11,374 nucleotides of DNA from Deltaproteobacteria bacterium (GTDB lineage: Bacteria; Desulfobacterota; Syntrophia; Syntrophales; UBA5619). The notes below the pieces were generated by a model that was given only the letters and a program-made list of their open reading frames with translations, did not search any database and was not told the origin of the DNA. Where the stretch lies: contig JAPLJY010000188.1 of assembly GCA_026388345.1 (NCBI GenBank), positions 1 through 11,374 on the forward strand, read 5' to 3'. A program made the position numbers and the translations under genes. Below are positions 1 through 6,547 of this stretch, piece after piece (the first letter of the stretch is position 1; each line of letters opens with the position of its first letter).

Positions 1-540
1 TTCCATAATCCGGACCTGGACCGGGGAGGTATGGGTTCGCAGGACGATGTTGTCTTCGACGTAGAAGGTGTCCTGCATGTCCCGCGCCGGATGGTCCTTG
101 GGGATGTTCAGCGCCTCGAAATTATAATAATCCAGCTCGATCTCCGGCCCTTCCACCGCCGAGAAGCCAAGACCGGCGAAGATTCGGCAGATCTCTTCCC
201 GGATCTGTGTGACCGGATGGAGACGACCGTGCCGGACGGCCCTCCCGGGAAGCGTGACGTCAATCCTCTCGCGAAGGGTGATCTGCTCCTTCCTGGAGGA
301 TGCCAGTCCATCGAGAACCTCATCGATTCTGGCGGAAAGGGCTTCCTTGACCTCGTTGCAGTCTTTGCCGAATTGAGGCCTGTCCCCGGGCGTCACATTC
401 GCGATGTTGCGGAGCAATCCGGTCAGCAGGCCCTTTCGACCGAGATAACGGGTGCGGATGGCCTGGAGTTCCTCTTCCGATCCGGCCTTCCGGAGCTCGG
501 CCTCCGCCTGTTCCCGAAGGAGCTCAAGCTCTCCCGTCAT
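1..540 (-). CDS. pheS: Phenylalanyl-tRNA synthetase alpha subunit, N-terminal part (cut by window edge)
   Basis: This is the alpha subunit of the heterotetrameric class II enzyme that charges tRNA-Phe in the cytoplasm. The 180 visible residues begin [16 protein letters not shown], an N-terminal helical coiled-coil arm of the kind that binds tRNA. They continue into the catalytic domain, with [15 protein letters not shown] near residue 105, [11 protein letters not shown] near 126, and the strongly conserved [12 protein letters not shown] and LRTHTS near 147-172. The gene runs off the left edge, so the rest of the catalytic core is not seen. Its ATG (538-540) overlaps the TGA stop of rplT in an ATGA arrangement, so translation is probably coupled to L20 synthesis. 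The identification is secure; only the missing 3' part limits the entry. Confidence 0.96.
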   Translation of the reverse strand, partial: MTGELELLREQAEAELRKAGSEEELQAIRTRYLGRKGLLTGLLRNIANVTPGDRPQFGKDCNEVKEALSARIDEVLDGLASSRKEQITLRERIDVTLPGRAVRHGRLHPVTQIREEICRIFAGLGFSAVEGPEIELDYYNFEALNIPKDHPARDMQDTFYVEDNIVLRTHTSPVQVRIME

Positions 541-896
541 GCCCGCTGCTCACCCTTTGCAATGGTCGCGATCTCCGAGAATCCGCGGGGATCATGAACG
601 GCCAGATCCGCGAGGACCCTCCGGTCGATCTCGACACCCGCCTTGTGGATCCCGTAAATCAGACGGCTGTAAGATATTTCATTCATCCGCGCAGCCGCAT
701 TGATCCTTGCGATCCACAGCCGCCGGAACTCCCGTTTTCTGACCCTTCTGTCCCGATAGGCATAAACCATCGCGTGGCTCACGGCCTCCGTAGCCGTTCT
801 AAGCAACTTGCTCCTGGACAGAAAAAATCCCTTGGCCGCCTTCAGGATCTTTCTTCTTTTCTTCTGAGCCGTCAGGCTCCTCTTTACCCTCGGCAT
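537..896 (-). CDS. rplT: Ribosomal protein L20
   Basis: L20 is an early-assembly protein of the large ribosomal subunit that binds 23S rRNA, and it represses its own operon in several bacteria. The 119-residue product has the usual length. It begins [19 protein letters not shown] and contains the family core [18 protein letters not shown] and [18 protein letters not shown], then the C-terminal [12 protein letters not shown]. An odd point is that the usually basic stretch GYRGxRSKL after the N-terminal helix reads GFFLSRSKL here, replacing a conserved glycine and arginine with hydrophobic residues. The start is supported by GAGGAG seven bases upstream of the ATG. The gene lies 55 bp after rpmI and overlaps pheS by four bases. 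Confidence 0.97.
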   Translation of the reverse strand: MPRVKRSLTAQKKRRKILKAAKGFFLSRSKLLRTATEAVSHAMVYAYRDRRVRKREFRRLWIARINAAARMNEISYSRLIYGIHKAGVEIDRRVLADLAVHDPRGFSEIATIAKGEQRA

Positions 897-951
897 TTCT
901 TATCTCCTCATCTTGAAATAAATCATCTTCCCGATACTACCCTGCGACCGG

Positions 952-1149
952 TTACAGATACGGAATCAGTTTCCGGAGCGCCTTTTCGTTGGTCTGGTCG
1001 AGAATGGCCGATTTTCTAAGGTTTCTCTTTCGCTTCGTCGTCTTCGGCGTCAGGATATGGCTGGTATTGGCCCTGCTCCTCTTGATCTTTCCCGTTCCCG
1101 TGACGGAAAATCGCTTCGCCGCACCCCGATGTGTCTTCATCTTTGGCAT
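952..1149 (-). CDS. rpmI: Ribosomal protein L35
   Basis: This is a small basic protein of the large ribosomal subunit, 65 residues with the usual start [14 protein letters not shown] and C-terminus ALRKLIPYL. Positively charged stretches ([23 protein letters not shown]) match the family. A GTG codon lies directly upstream (1150-1152), but the ATG at 1149 is chosen. It gives the canonical MPKMKTH start and sits seven bases after an AGGGG ribosome-binding site. It lies between infC (108 bp upstream) and rplT (55 bp downstream), the near-universal order for these genes. Confidence 0.96.
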   Translation of the reverse strand: MPKMKTHRGAAKRFSVTGTGKIKRSRANTSHILTPKTTKRKRNLRKSAILDQTNEKALRKLIPYL

Positions 1150-1172
1150 CACATCACCCCTATTCTAAGATA

Positions 1173-1232
1173 CTGGGCCCGCTCTGCGGCCCAGGCATGA
1201 TAATCGAACACTGATTCCACCGGAAATCCGGT
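1173..1232 (-). promoter_or_regulatory. Two hairpins between infC and rpmI, candidate regulatory leader
   Basis: The 108-bp gap between infC and rpmI holds two inverted repeats. One at 1219-1232 pairs ACCGG with CCGGT around a four-base loop. A stronger one at 1173-1194 pairs CTGGGCCGC with GCGGGCCCAG around AGA, with one bulged G. It lies about 12 bases upstream of the rpmI ribosome-binding site. No T-run follows, so it is not a simple terminator. In enterobacteria L20 represses rpmI-rplT by binding RNA in this interval. By position these stems could do the same, but I see no proven L20-site sequence match. Confidence 0.4.
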
Positions 1233-1257
1233 CCCGCTGATCCAATCATTTCTTTGG

Positions 1258-1767
1258 TCATTTCTTCGGCGAGAGGATCATGACCATGTTTCTCCCCTCC
1301 AATTTCGGCTGTTGATCAATCACACAGCCGTCACCCAGGGTATTCTTGATATTCTCCATGATCTTCCTTCCGATGTCGGTATAGGCGATCTCGCGTCCTC
1401 GGAACATCATGGAGATCTTCACCTTGTTGTGCTGCTCCAGAAACTTCACAACATGCTTGATCTTGACCTCCAGGTCATGCGCCTCCGTCTTCGGGCGGAT
1501 ACGGATCTCCTTGACCTGGATGACGGTCTGGCTTTTTTTGGAGACTTGCACCTTCTTACTCTGCTGGTATCTGAATTTACCGTAATCCATGATCCTGCAG
1601 ACCGGCGGCGCGGCGGTAGGGGATACCTCCACCAGATCCAGCCCCGCCTTGGCCGCCTCCGTCAGGGCATCCGCCAGGGAAATGACCCCCAACTGCTTCC
1701 CTTCCATATCGATTACGCGAACCGACGCGGCCCTGATCTCACGGTTGATCCTCAAATCCTTAGCGAT
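1258..1767 (-). CDS. infC: Translation initiation factor IF-3, with a non-AUG (AUC) start
   Basis: IF-3 binds the 30S subunit, prevents premature 50S joining and checks the start codon-initiator tRNA pairing. The N domain (RINREIRAASVRVIDMEGKQ, LDLVEVSPTAAPPVCRIMDY) and C domain (KEIRIRPKTEAHDLEVKIKH, VKISMMFRGREI) are both complete. An in-frame TGA at 1771-1773 stops any longer reading and there is no ATG, GTG or CTG near the N-terminus. The consensus GGAGGTGA (1771-1778) lies at the right distance from ATC at 1765-1767. It is too far from the TTG at 1755, the other option. An AUC start fits IF-3 autoregulation, because IF-3 discriminates against non-AUG starts, and would give a 169-residue protein beginning (M)AKDLRINREIR. 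It is 25 bases downstream of thrS. Confidence 0.95.
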   Translation of the reverse strand: MAKDLRINREIRAASVRVIDMEGKQLGVISLADALTEAAKAGLDLVEVSPTAAPPVCRIMDYGKFRYQQSKKVQVSKKSQTVIQVKEIRIRPKTEAHDLEVKIKHVVKFLEQHNKVKISMMFRGREIAYTDIGRKIMENIKNTLGDGCVIDQQPKLEGRNMVMILSPKK

Positions 1768-1770
1768 GGG

Positions 1771-1778
1771 TCACCTCC
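1771..1778 (-). promoter_or_regulatory. Strong ribosome-binding site of infC that decides the start
   Basis: This is a full GGAGGTGA Shine-Dalgarno sequence. The GGAGG core is six bases from the ATC at 1767 but 18 bases from the TTG at 1755. It also contains the in-frame TGA that blocks a longer product. It therefore selects the rare AUC codon as the likely initiator. Confidence 0.75.
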
Positions 1779-1792
1779 AAACATCAAAGAAA

Positions 1793-3712
1793 CTATCGAA
1801 ATTGTGCACATTGTTCACGCACAAGGTCGATGAACGCCTCCACGTCGATGGAACCGAGGTTCTTTCCATCCCGCTGCCGTGGAGAAACCTGACCGGAGGC
1901 CGCTTCCCGATCGCCGATCACGAGCATGAAGGGCGTTTTCTGCATCTGAGCCTCGCGGATTTTGTAGCCCAATTTCTCGTTCCGGAAATCGCCCTCCACA
2001 CGGATACCCGCATCAAGAAGGCGCTTCCTGACCTCCTCGCCCCAGGGGATTTGCTTGTCTGTCACGGTCACCACAACCGCCTGGACGGGGGAAAGCCAGA
2101 GCGGAAACGCCCCGGTGTACTGTTCGATCAAAACGCCCACGAACCGTTCGATGGCGCCCAGGATCACGCGGTGGAGCATAACCGGTCGGTGTCTCTCGCC
2201 ATCTTCGCCGACGTAGTGCAGATCGAACCGTTCCGGCAGCGTAAAATCGCACTGGATGGTCGCGCATTGCCACTTCCGCTTCAGGGCATCCTTCAGCTTG
2301 AAATCGATCTTCGGTCCATAGAAGGCGCCATCTCCTTCGTTGACCTCGTAGGCCATGCCGTTATCTTTGAGGGCGTCTCTCAGGGCGCTTGTGGCAAGCT
2401 CCCAGTCCTGATCGGAGCCGATGGAATTCTCCGGCCTCGTGCTGAGTTCCACCTCGTACTCGAAGCCGAAAATCCCCATTGCATAACCGACGAAATCGGC
2501 AATCGCCCGGATCTCGGCGTTGAGCTGCCCCGGCGTGCAGAGGATATGGGCGTCATCCTGCGTAAACTGGCGCACCCGCATGAGGCCGTGAAGCACCCCC
2601 GCCTTTTCATGGCGGTGAACCGTCCCCAGCTCGAAATAGCGCAGCGGCAGGTCGCGGTAGGAGCGGATCTTCGACTTGTAGATCAGCATGTGGGAGAGGC
2701 AGTTCATCGGCTTGATGCCGTAGGCCTGCTCATCCACTTCGGTAAAGTACATGTTCTCCCGGTAATGGTCGAAGTGCCCCGACCGCTTCCAGAGATCCGC
2801 CTTGAGGATCTGGGGGCCGATGACGAGGTCGTATCCCCGCTTGAGGTGTTCCTTCCTCTCCCAGTCCTCGATGATCGTGCGCAACAACGCGCCTTTGGGG
2901 TGCCAGATGACCAACCCCGCGCCCGCCTCATCGTTGAGCTGGAAGAGGTCCAACTCCCGGCCGAGACGGCGGTGGTCCCGCTTCTTCGCCTCTTCCAGGA
3001 GCCGCAGATGTTCATCGAGGGCCTCCTGCGTCGCAAAGCCGGTCCCGTAGATGCGTTGGAGCATCTTGTTACGCTCGTCCCCCCGCCAGTAGGCGCCGGC
3101 CACGCTGAGGAGCTTGAAGGCCCGGATCATACCGGTGGACGGAACATGAGGCCCGCGGCAGAGATCAACATAGCCGCCCTGGATATAGAGGCTGACCGTC
3201 TCCACGTCGGAGGGCAGATCGTTGATCAACTCGACCTTGTAATTTTCCCCCTTCTTCTGAAAGAGCGCGACCGCCTCTGCACGGCTCATTTCGTTGCGTT
3301 CGAAAGGGATATCCGCCGCGGCGATCTCCCGCATCCGTGCCTCGATCCTTTCGAGATCCTGCGGGGTAAAGGTTTCAGCGTACTCGAAATCGTAATAGAA
3401 CCCGTCTTCAATGGAAGGGCCGATGCTCACCTGAACGCCGGCGAATGTCTCCTGGACCGCCTGGGCCATGACATGGGACATGCTGTGCCGAAGGATCGAG
3501 AGGCCCTCCGGCGATGCGGCGTCGATCGGCTCGACGGCGGCGTCTCCGGTCAGAGGCCGACTGAGGTCGACCAACGCGCCGTTCACCTTCGCCGCCGCCA
3601 TGGAACGGAATTTTTCCCCGTCCAGGCCTGCAAGGATCCCCTTCACCGTGGCACCAGCCGGATGCAACCCCTCTTTTCCATCCGGCAGGATTATCTTGAT
3701 CTGATCTGCCAT
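1793..3712 (-). CDS. thrS: Threonyl-tRNA synthetase
   Basis: This is a cytoplasmic class II synthetase that charges tRNA-Thr and edits mischarged serine. The 639-residue protein has the full four-domain plan. The order is TGS (about 1-62), editing domain with H76xxxH80 and C185RGPH189, catalytic core (about 240-535) and C-terminal anticodon-binding domain (about 540-639). Zinc ligands expected for the family are present as C338 (in MNC), H389 (QDDAH) and H514 (VMLHR). Motif 2 is seen as [15 protein letters not shown] and motif 3 as [15 protein letters not shown]. An oddity is MNCLSH where many family members have MNCPGH. The start at MADQIKI is preferred over upstream in-frame starts because it matches the usual N-terminus and has AGGA eight bases upstream. 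It is the first gene of the translation operon. Confidence 0.97.
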   Translation of the reverse strand: MADQIKIILPDGKEGLHPAGATVKGILAGLDGEKFRSMAAAKVNGALVDLSRPLTGDAAVEPIDAASPEGLSILRHSMSHVMAQAVQETFAGVQVSIGPSIEDGFYYDFEYAETFTPQDLERIEARMREIAAADIPFERNEMSRAEAVALFQKKGENYKVELINDLPSDVETVSLYIQGGYVDLCRGPHVPSTGMIRAFKLLSVAGAYWRGDERNKMLQRIYGTGFATQEALDEHLRLLEEAKKRDHRRLGRELDLFQLNDEAGAGLVIWHPKGALLRTIIEDWERKEHLKRGYDLVIGPQILKADLWKRSGHFDHYRENMYFTEVDEQAYGIKPMNCLSHMLIYKSKIRSYRDLPLRYFELGTVHRHEKAGVLHGLMRVRQFTQDDAHILCTPGQLNAEIRAIADFVGYAMGIFGFEYEVELSTRPENSIGSDQDWELATSALRDALKDNGMAYEVNEGDGAFYGPKIDFKLKDALKRKWQCATIQCDFTLPERFDLHYVGEDGERHRPVMLHRVILGAIERFVGVLIEQYTGAFPLWLSPVQAVVVTVTDKQIPWGEEVRKRLLDAGIRVEGDFRNEKLGYKIREAQMQKTPFMLVIGDREAASGQVSPRQRDGKNLGSIDVEAFIDLVREQCAQFR

Positions 3713-3733
3713 CTCCCGATTCCTATGAAGAAA

Positions 3734-3786
3734 GGGCATCAGCACTATGCGATGATGCCCCCATCAAGAACTGCCGCACGCGGCAG
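3734..3786 (-). promoter_or_regulatory. thrS leader with two hairpins, attenuator-like
   Basis: Two perfect inverted repeats lie between the tRNA gene and thrS. The first in transcription order (3771-3786) pairs CTGCCG with CGGCAG around a four-base loop. The second (3734-3760) pairs GGGCATCA with TGATGCCC, with a further GCA/TGC pairing inside, and is followed by TTTCTT. It ends about ten bases before the thrS ribosome-binding site. The second looks like a weak intrinsic terminator or a protein-binding operator. Regulation by ThrRS itself, as in E. coli, or attenuation are both possible. I found no T-box consensus (TGGNACC type). Confidence 0.5.
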
Positions 3787-3850
3787 ACGCTTCTACCGAT
3801 CCGACGCAACTTCCTGCCCTGTCTCTTGAGAAATCAGAGCGATTTTAAAA

Positions 3851-3925
3851 TGGTAGGCACGCAGGGATTTGAACCCTGGACATCCACCGCGTCAGGATGG
3901 CGCTCTCCCCCTGAGCTACGTGCCT
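3851..3925 (-). tRNA. tRNA-Val (GAC anticodon)
   Basis: This 75-base gene folds as a standard cloverleaf. The acceptor stem is AGGCACG/CGTGCCT with discriminator A and an encoded CCA. The D stem is GCTC/GAGC, the anticodon stem has loop CTGACGC, the variable loop is five bases, and the T arm is CAGGG-TTCAAAT-CCCTG. The anticodon GAC (plus-strand 3891-3893) reads GUC and GUU valine codons. It sits on the same strand, upstream of thrS, and may be cotranscribed with it. Confidence 0.96.
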
Positions 3926-3933
3926 ACAGATGA

Positions 3934-3985
3934 CTCTCCCTTCGGAGAGGGCGATTTAACTAACAAGAAAATACAGTGATGTCAA
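3934..3985 (-). promoter_or_regulatory. Candidate promoter and leader hairpin of the tRNA-Val gene
   Basis: On the minus strand a perfect -35 TTGACA (3980-3985) is followed, after 17 bases, by a weak -10 TAGTTA (3957-3962). The region around it is AT-rich, and transcription would begin about 25 bases before the tRNA. The leader then holds a six-base-pair hairpin, CTCTCC-GAAG-GGAGAG (3934-3949). The -35 is convincing but the -10 is poor, so the promoter is tentative. The hairpin could alternatively end transcription from pgsA, but it lacks a T-run. Confidence 0.4.
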
Positions 3986-3993
3986 GGCAAATA

Positions 3994-4539
3994 TCATTTT
4001 TTTGTATCGTGATTGATGAGCTCCATCCCCCTTGCCATGTAATTCAAGCCGGAGACAATGGTAAAAAAGGCGGTGACCCAGTAGAGGGCCAGGGACCATC
4101 TCCCATCCACGCCGGAGGGCAGACACCGGAAGGACAGGGCCAGCAGGACCGTGATCAACTGCAGGGCTGTCGTAACCTTGCTGATGAAAGTCGGGCGGAT
4201 TTCCACCGAAATCGACATGATGGAAAGAACGGAGATCCCGAGCAGAATGATGAAGTCCCGGCTGATGACAATCACCGCGAGCCAACTCGGAATGATATGC
4301 AGGATCGACAGGGTCACAAAGGAACTGGCCAGAAGCGCCTTGTCGGCAATCGGATCCAGATAGGCCCCGAGCACGGTCTGCTGGTGCAGAACCCTGGCCA
4401 GAAATCCATCGAGGGCGTCGGAAAGGCCGGCAACGACAAACACGATCAGTGCCTTGAGAAAAGAACCCTGAATCAGCAGGATGACGATGACGGGTACGAG
4501 GATGATTCTCAGCAGCGTGATGAGATTGGGGATATTCAT
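3994..4539 (-). CDS. pgsA: CDP-diacylglycerol-glycerol-3-phosphate 3-phosphatidyltransferase
   Basis: This inner-membrane enzyme makes phosphatidylglycerol phosphate from CDP-diacylglycerol and glycerol 3-phosphate, the committed step to phosphatidylglycerol and cardiolipin. The 181-residue protein is mostly hydrophobic with several membrane helices. It has the exact CDP-alcohol phosphotransferase motif: D41-x2-D44-G45-x2-A48-R49-x8-G58-x3-D62-x3-D66 (SDALDGFLARV to GAYLDPIADK). The start MNIPNLITLLRI is typical of PgsA and has AGGGA about nine bases upstream. Other family members share this motif, so the substrate is inferred from length and the N-terminus. It starts 21 bases after the FecR-domain gene and is probably cotranscribed with it. 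Confidence 0.88.
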   Translation of the reverse strand: MNIPNLITLLRIILVPVIVILLIQGSFLKALIVFVVAGLSDALDGFLARVLHQQTVLGAYLDPIADKALLASSFVTLSILHIIPSWLAVIVISRDFIILLGISVLSIMSISVEIRPTFISKVTTALQLITVLLALSFRCLPSGVDGRWSLALYWVTAFFTIVSGLNYMARGMELINHDTKK

Positions 4540-4560
4540 GCTTCAAAGTCCCTGCCGAAA

Positions 4561-5316
4561 TCAGATTTCTCGATCCCTTGCCTTATTCCACTCTACCCAT
4601 TCATCGCGGTCTTCCTTCTCCGTGAAATCCCGCGGTTTCTCCGGCACCCCATCCGCACCGACCTTCACCTGCTGCATCGTCTTGATGATGACCGTCCATT
4701 CTTCCATGGTCACCTTGTGCGGGCCGGGAATCGGTTTCGGCCCCGAAACCCGGGTGGGCGGCCCGCCCGGTTTCGGTGTTTCCTCGGCCTTTCCCCCACC
4801 GGTGACATGAACCGTCCCGTCATAAACACGGACCAGGGCCGAGCGGTCAGGCTCGATATTCATCCGGTAGACGGTCCCCCGGACCCCGGCAACCGCCTGA
4901 TCACAGGAGACCGCAAAGTTCCCCTTCGTTCCCAAGGTTTTCGCGACGCTGGCCCATGCCTTCCCGAGCTTGACATGGACGTTCACGTCCCGGGGGGCTG
5001 AGGGGCTCCCGGCCTCCATTCGGATCACCCTGAACTCGGAATTGCCGGCAAAACGCAGGCGGCTGTTGTCGGTCAGGACGAGTTCCATCTGCGCCCCTTC
5101 CCTGGTGCGCACCTGATCGCCCTCCTCCAGGACATCCTGGAGCTTCAGGGGGGTCCAGGGCCCCTTCCCCGGCTCAAGAATTTCGGCGGAGCCTTTCAGA
5201 TAACTGACCGTGGCCGAACCCTTCCCGATATCCAGGGTTGAAGCCCGTTTCGCTTCCGCCGAAGAGAAGCTGAAAAAGAAGAAAAAAACCAACAGAAACA
5301 GCGTCTTTTTTTTCAT
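4561..5316 (-). CDS. Secreted FecR-domain protein
   Basis: The 251-residue product begins with a clear signal peptide: MKKK, a very hydrophobic run LFLLVFFFFFSF, then a likely cleavage after AEA near residue 22. Residues about 58-172 form a FecR-type domain: LEEGDQVRTREGAQMELVL, SRLRFAGNSEFRV, and the diagnostic AVAGVRGTVYRMNI (141-154) followed by VRVYDGTVHV. A Pro/Gly-rich linker (175-200) leads to a charged C-terminal region ending in EWNKARDREI. Such stand-alone periplasmic FecR proteins are common in Desulfobacterota and their role is mostly unknown. Nothing here (no sigma factor, no TonB receptor) suggests iron signalling. The start is set by GGAGGAGGAG just upstream. It begins 26 bases after repeat copy A and is followed closely by pgsA. 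Confidence 0.87.
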   Translation of the reverse strand: MKKKTLFLLVFFFFFSFSSAEAKRASTLDIGKGSATVSYLKGSAEILEPGKGPWTPLKLQDVLEEGDQVRTREGAQMELVLTDNSRLRFAGNSEFRVIRMEAGSPSAPRDVNVHVKLGKAWASVAKTLGTKGNFAVSCDQAVAGVRGTVYRMNIEPDRSALVRVYDGTVHVTGGGKAEETPKPGGPPTRVSGPKPIPGPHKVTMEEWTVIIKTMQQVKVGADGVPEKPRDFTEKEDRDEWVEWNKARDREI

Positions 5317-5341
5317 GGATCTCCTCCTCCCGAATCGGTCT

Positions 5342-5493
5342 TTAGCAGCCTGTTGAAAAAGTCTCTGATCCAGGCCGCTCAAAAACGTCTGGATGCAAGG
5401 CCCCCGAAATCCTGAGCCGCGAGGCGTACTTTCTGGTACGTTGAACGGCGAAGGATGAGGGAAACGCAGCAGACGGGCGTTTCAGCCTGTCAG
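5342..5493. repeat. Dispersed structured repeat, copy A
   Basis: This is one of two related copies in the window (the other is at 10023-10178). It consists of a short outer unit (TTAGCAGCCTGTTGAAAAA) and then a core from 5371. The core begins with CAGGCCGCTCAAAAACG and GGATGCAAGGC, has a central hairpin GCGAGGCGTAC-TTTCTG-GTACG (about 5420-5440), and ends with CGCAGCAGACGGGCGTTT and CAGCCTGTCAGG. Both arms are inverted relative to each other. It lies between the lipoprotein gene, whose stop codon it contains, and the ribosome-binding site of the FecR-domain gene. I recall similar CAGGCTGTTGAAAAA-ended repeats in Desulfobacterota genomes. It could be a non-autonomous mobile element (MITE-like) or a structured RNA or terminator cassette. 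Confidence 0.8.
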
Positions 5494-6080
5494 GAACCGA
5501 TCGCGTCCGGTCCGTCCGGCAGGGTCTCCAGAGCGCGGTTCAGGACCTCCTGAATCGCCGGCTCATAGACCTGACTGGATTTCAACTCCAGACTTTTACG
5601 TGAGAAACCATAGTTGCGATGGACCGCGCGATAGCGGACACGCCAGAGGCTTTCTCCCGTCCTTGCGCTCTTCAGTTCAAACTCCGCATCAACAGCAACC
5701 GTCGAGTATATGAGGGTGACGGGCGTCAGGCCTTCCTTCAGCGTGGTGTAGAGAACGGCATCCACATTCAGCATCTCACCGAGCAGCTGTGGAGACAGAT
5801 CCCCCTCCCCCCCACCTGCGGGGACGGTCGCCAGCCGTTCATCGATCCATTGCGGCGGAATCTTCGGATAACCCTTGAAATAGAGCTCCTCGATCAACTT
5901 CACCCGCAACACGGAAGCGGTGCCGGCATCGGCTTTCAGGTTCCGGACGGGCAGGACGGCAACGAGCCTCGTCCCCTTTTTGCCGTAATCGGGTACAAGC
6001 ATGTGAGGAATCTTCCCGGCGCAGCCCGCCAGGAAAACCAACGCCATCAAAAGCAAAACAAGACGAAAACTTTTCGACAT
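5490..6080 (-). CDS. GNA1162/DUF799-type lipoprotein
   Basis: The 196-residue product has a lipoprotein signal: MSKSFR, a hydrophobic run, then the lipobox FLAGC with the lipidated cysteine at 20. It is followed by a GNA1162-like (DUF799) domain. Visible motifs are RLVAVLPVRNLKADAG (38-53), VKLIEELYFKGYPKIPP (60-76), LGEMLNVDAVLYTTLKEG (100-117) and a C-terminal beta-rich part with SARTGESLWRVRY. Members are predicted outer-membrane or periplasmic lipoproteins, often next to CsgG-like lipoproteins, but no such partner is seen here. The function is unknown. The ribosome-binding site GAGGGG overlaps the stop of the preceding small gene 13 bases upstream, so the two are coupled in one operon. 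Its own stop TGA is embedded in the edge of repeat copy A. Confidence 0.85.
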   Translation of the reverse strand: MSKSFRLVLLLMALVFLAGCAGKIPHMLVPDYGKKGTRLVAVLPVRNLKADAGTASVLRVKLIEELYFKGYPKIPPQWIDERLATVPAGGGEGDLSPQLLGEMLNVDAVLYTTLKEGLTPVTLIYSTVAVDAEFELKSARTGESLWRVRYRAVHRNYGFSRKSLELKSSQVYEPAIQEVLNRALETLPDGPDAIGS

Positions 6081-6093
6081 CGCGTTAAACCCC

Positions 6094-6393
6094 TCACACG
6101 CCCTTTTTCAACTTTTCGATCTCTTCGCGGATGACACGCTCGGCGATATCGGGAATGACCTCGCGGGCAATCTTTTCCGCAATCTCCACGGCCCGTTTCA
6201 TGATCTCGTCATGAAGCCCCGTATCGACGAGCGCCATCCGGGGTCTTCTCTCGACGACATCCACGAGATCATAGATCTTTTCGGGTCCGACCTTCATTTC
6301 CAAAACATTTTTCTCGCGGAACCCGGAATCGAGGGGATCCACGAGGTCATGGATTCTGTCTTCCGGCTTCAGCACGCGCCCCTCGATCATCAT
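6094..6393 (-). CDS. Small protein with two DLVD motifs and a charged C-terminal helix
   Basis: I do not recognise this gene. Read from ATG 6393, which has AGGGA seven bases upstream, it gives 99 residues beginning MMIEGRVLKPEDRIHDLVD. Two similar segments, EDRIHDLVDPLDSGF (11-25) and PEKIYDLVDVVERRP (38-52), look like short linear motifs repeated in a disordered region. The C-terminal third, EIMKRAVEIAEKIAREV to IPDIAERVIREEIEKLKKG, is a long amphipathic helix. This layout loosely recalls polar-organising or scaffold proteins such as PopZ, which is a weak analogy only. An in-frame GTG at 6495 (133 residues) or GTG at 6432, which also has a purine-rich site upstream, could be the true start. 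It sits between rsmI and the lipoprotein gene in the same operon. Confidence 0.65.
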   Translation of the reverse strand: MMIEGRVLKPEDRIHDLVDPLDSGFREKNVLEMKVGPEKIYDLVDVVERRPRMALVDTGLHDEIMKRAVEIAEKIAREVIPDIAERVIREEIEKLKKGV

Positions 6394-6547
6394 GACCCGG
6401 TCCCTGTCTTTCCTGGACAAATCTTCTGCCACGGCCGCACCGTCCTCCCCGCCCTGCCCCGTCAAAACGGCGGTTGCTCCACGGGATTCTTTCACATCCG
6501 AGGGTTTCCAGCTTGACGGCGACCGTTATCACACCTCTGCGGACAGT

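Noticed and set aside
1589..3829. Very long open frame on the plus strand opposite thrS and infC.
   Set aside because: It lies exactly antisense to two certain genes, and the translation shows no recognisable motif. Long antisense frames are expected in GC-rich coding DNA.
3713..3850. A T-box riboswitch before thrS.
   Set aside because: No TGGNACC-type antiterminator or stem I specifier pattern is visible. Only simple hairpins are present.
3976..5001. A 341-codon open frame on the plus strand across pgsA and the FecR-domain gene.
   Set aside because: It is antisense to two well-supported genes, has low-complexity Asp/Gln/Gly-rich composition and resembles no protein.
6347..6532. Open frame starting MITVAVKLETLGCERIPW in another frame upstream of the small gene.
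   Set aside because: It soon becomes Gly/Arg-rich nonsense. It might hint at a frameshifted N-terminus of the small gene, but nothing recognisable supports that.
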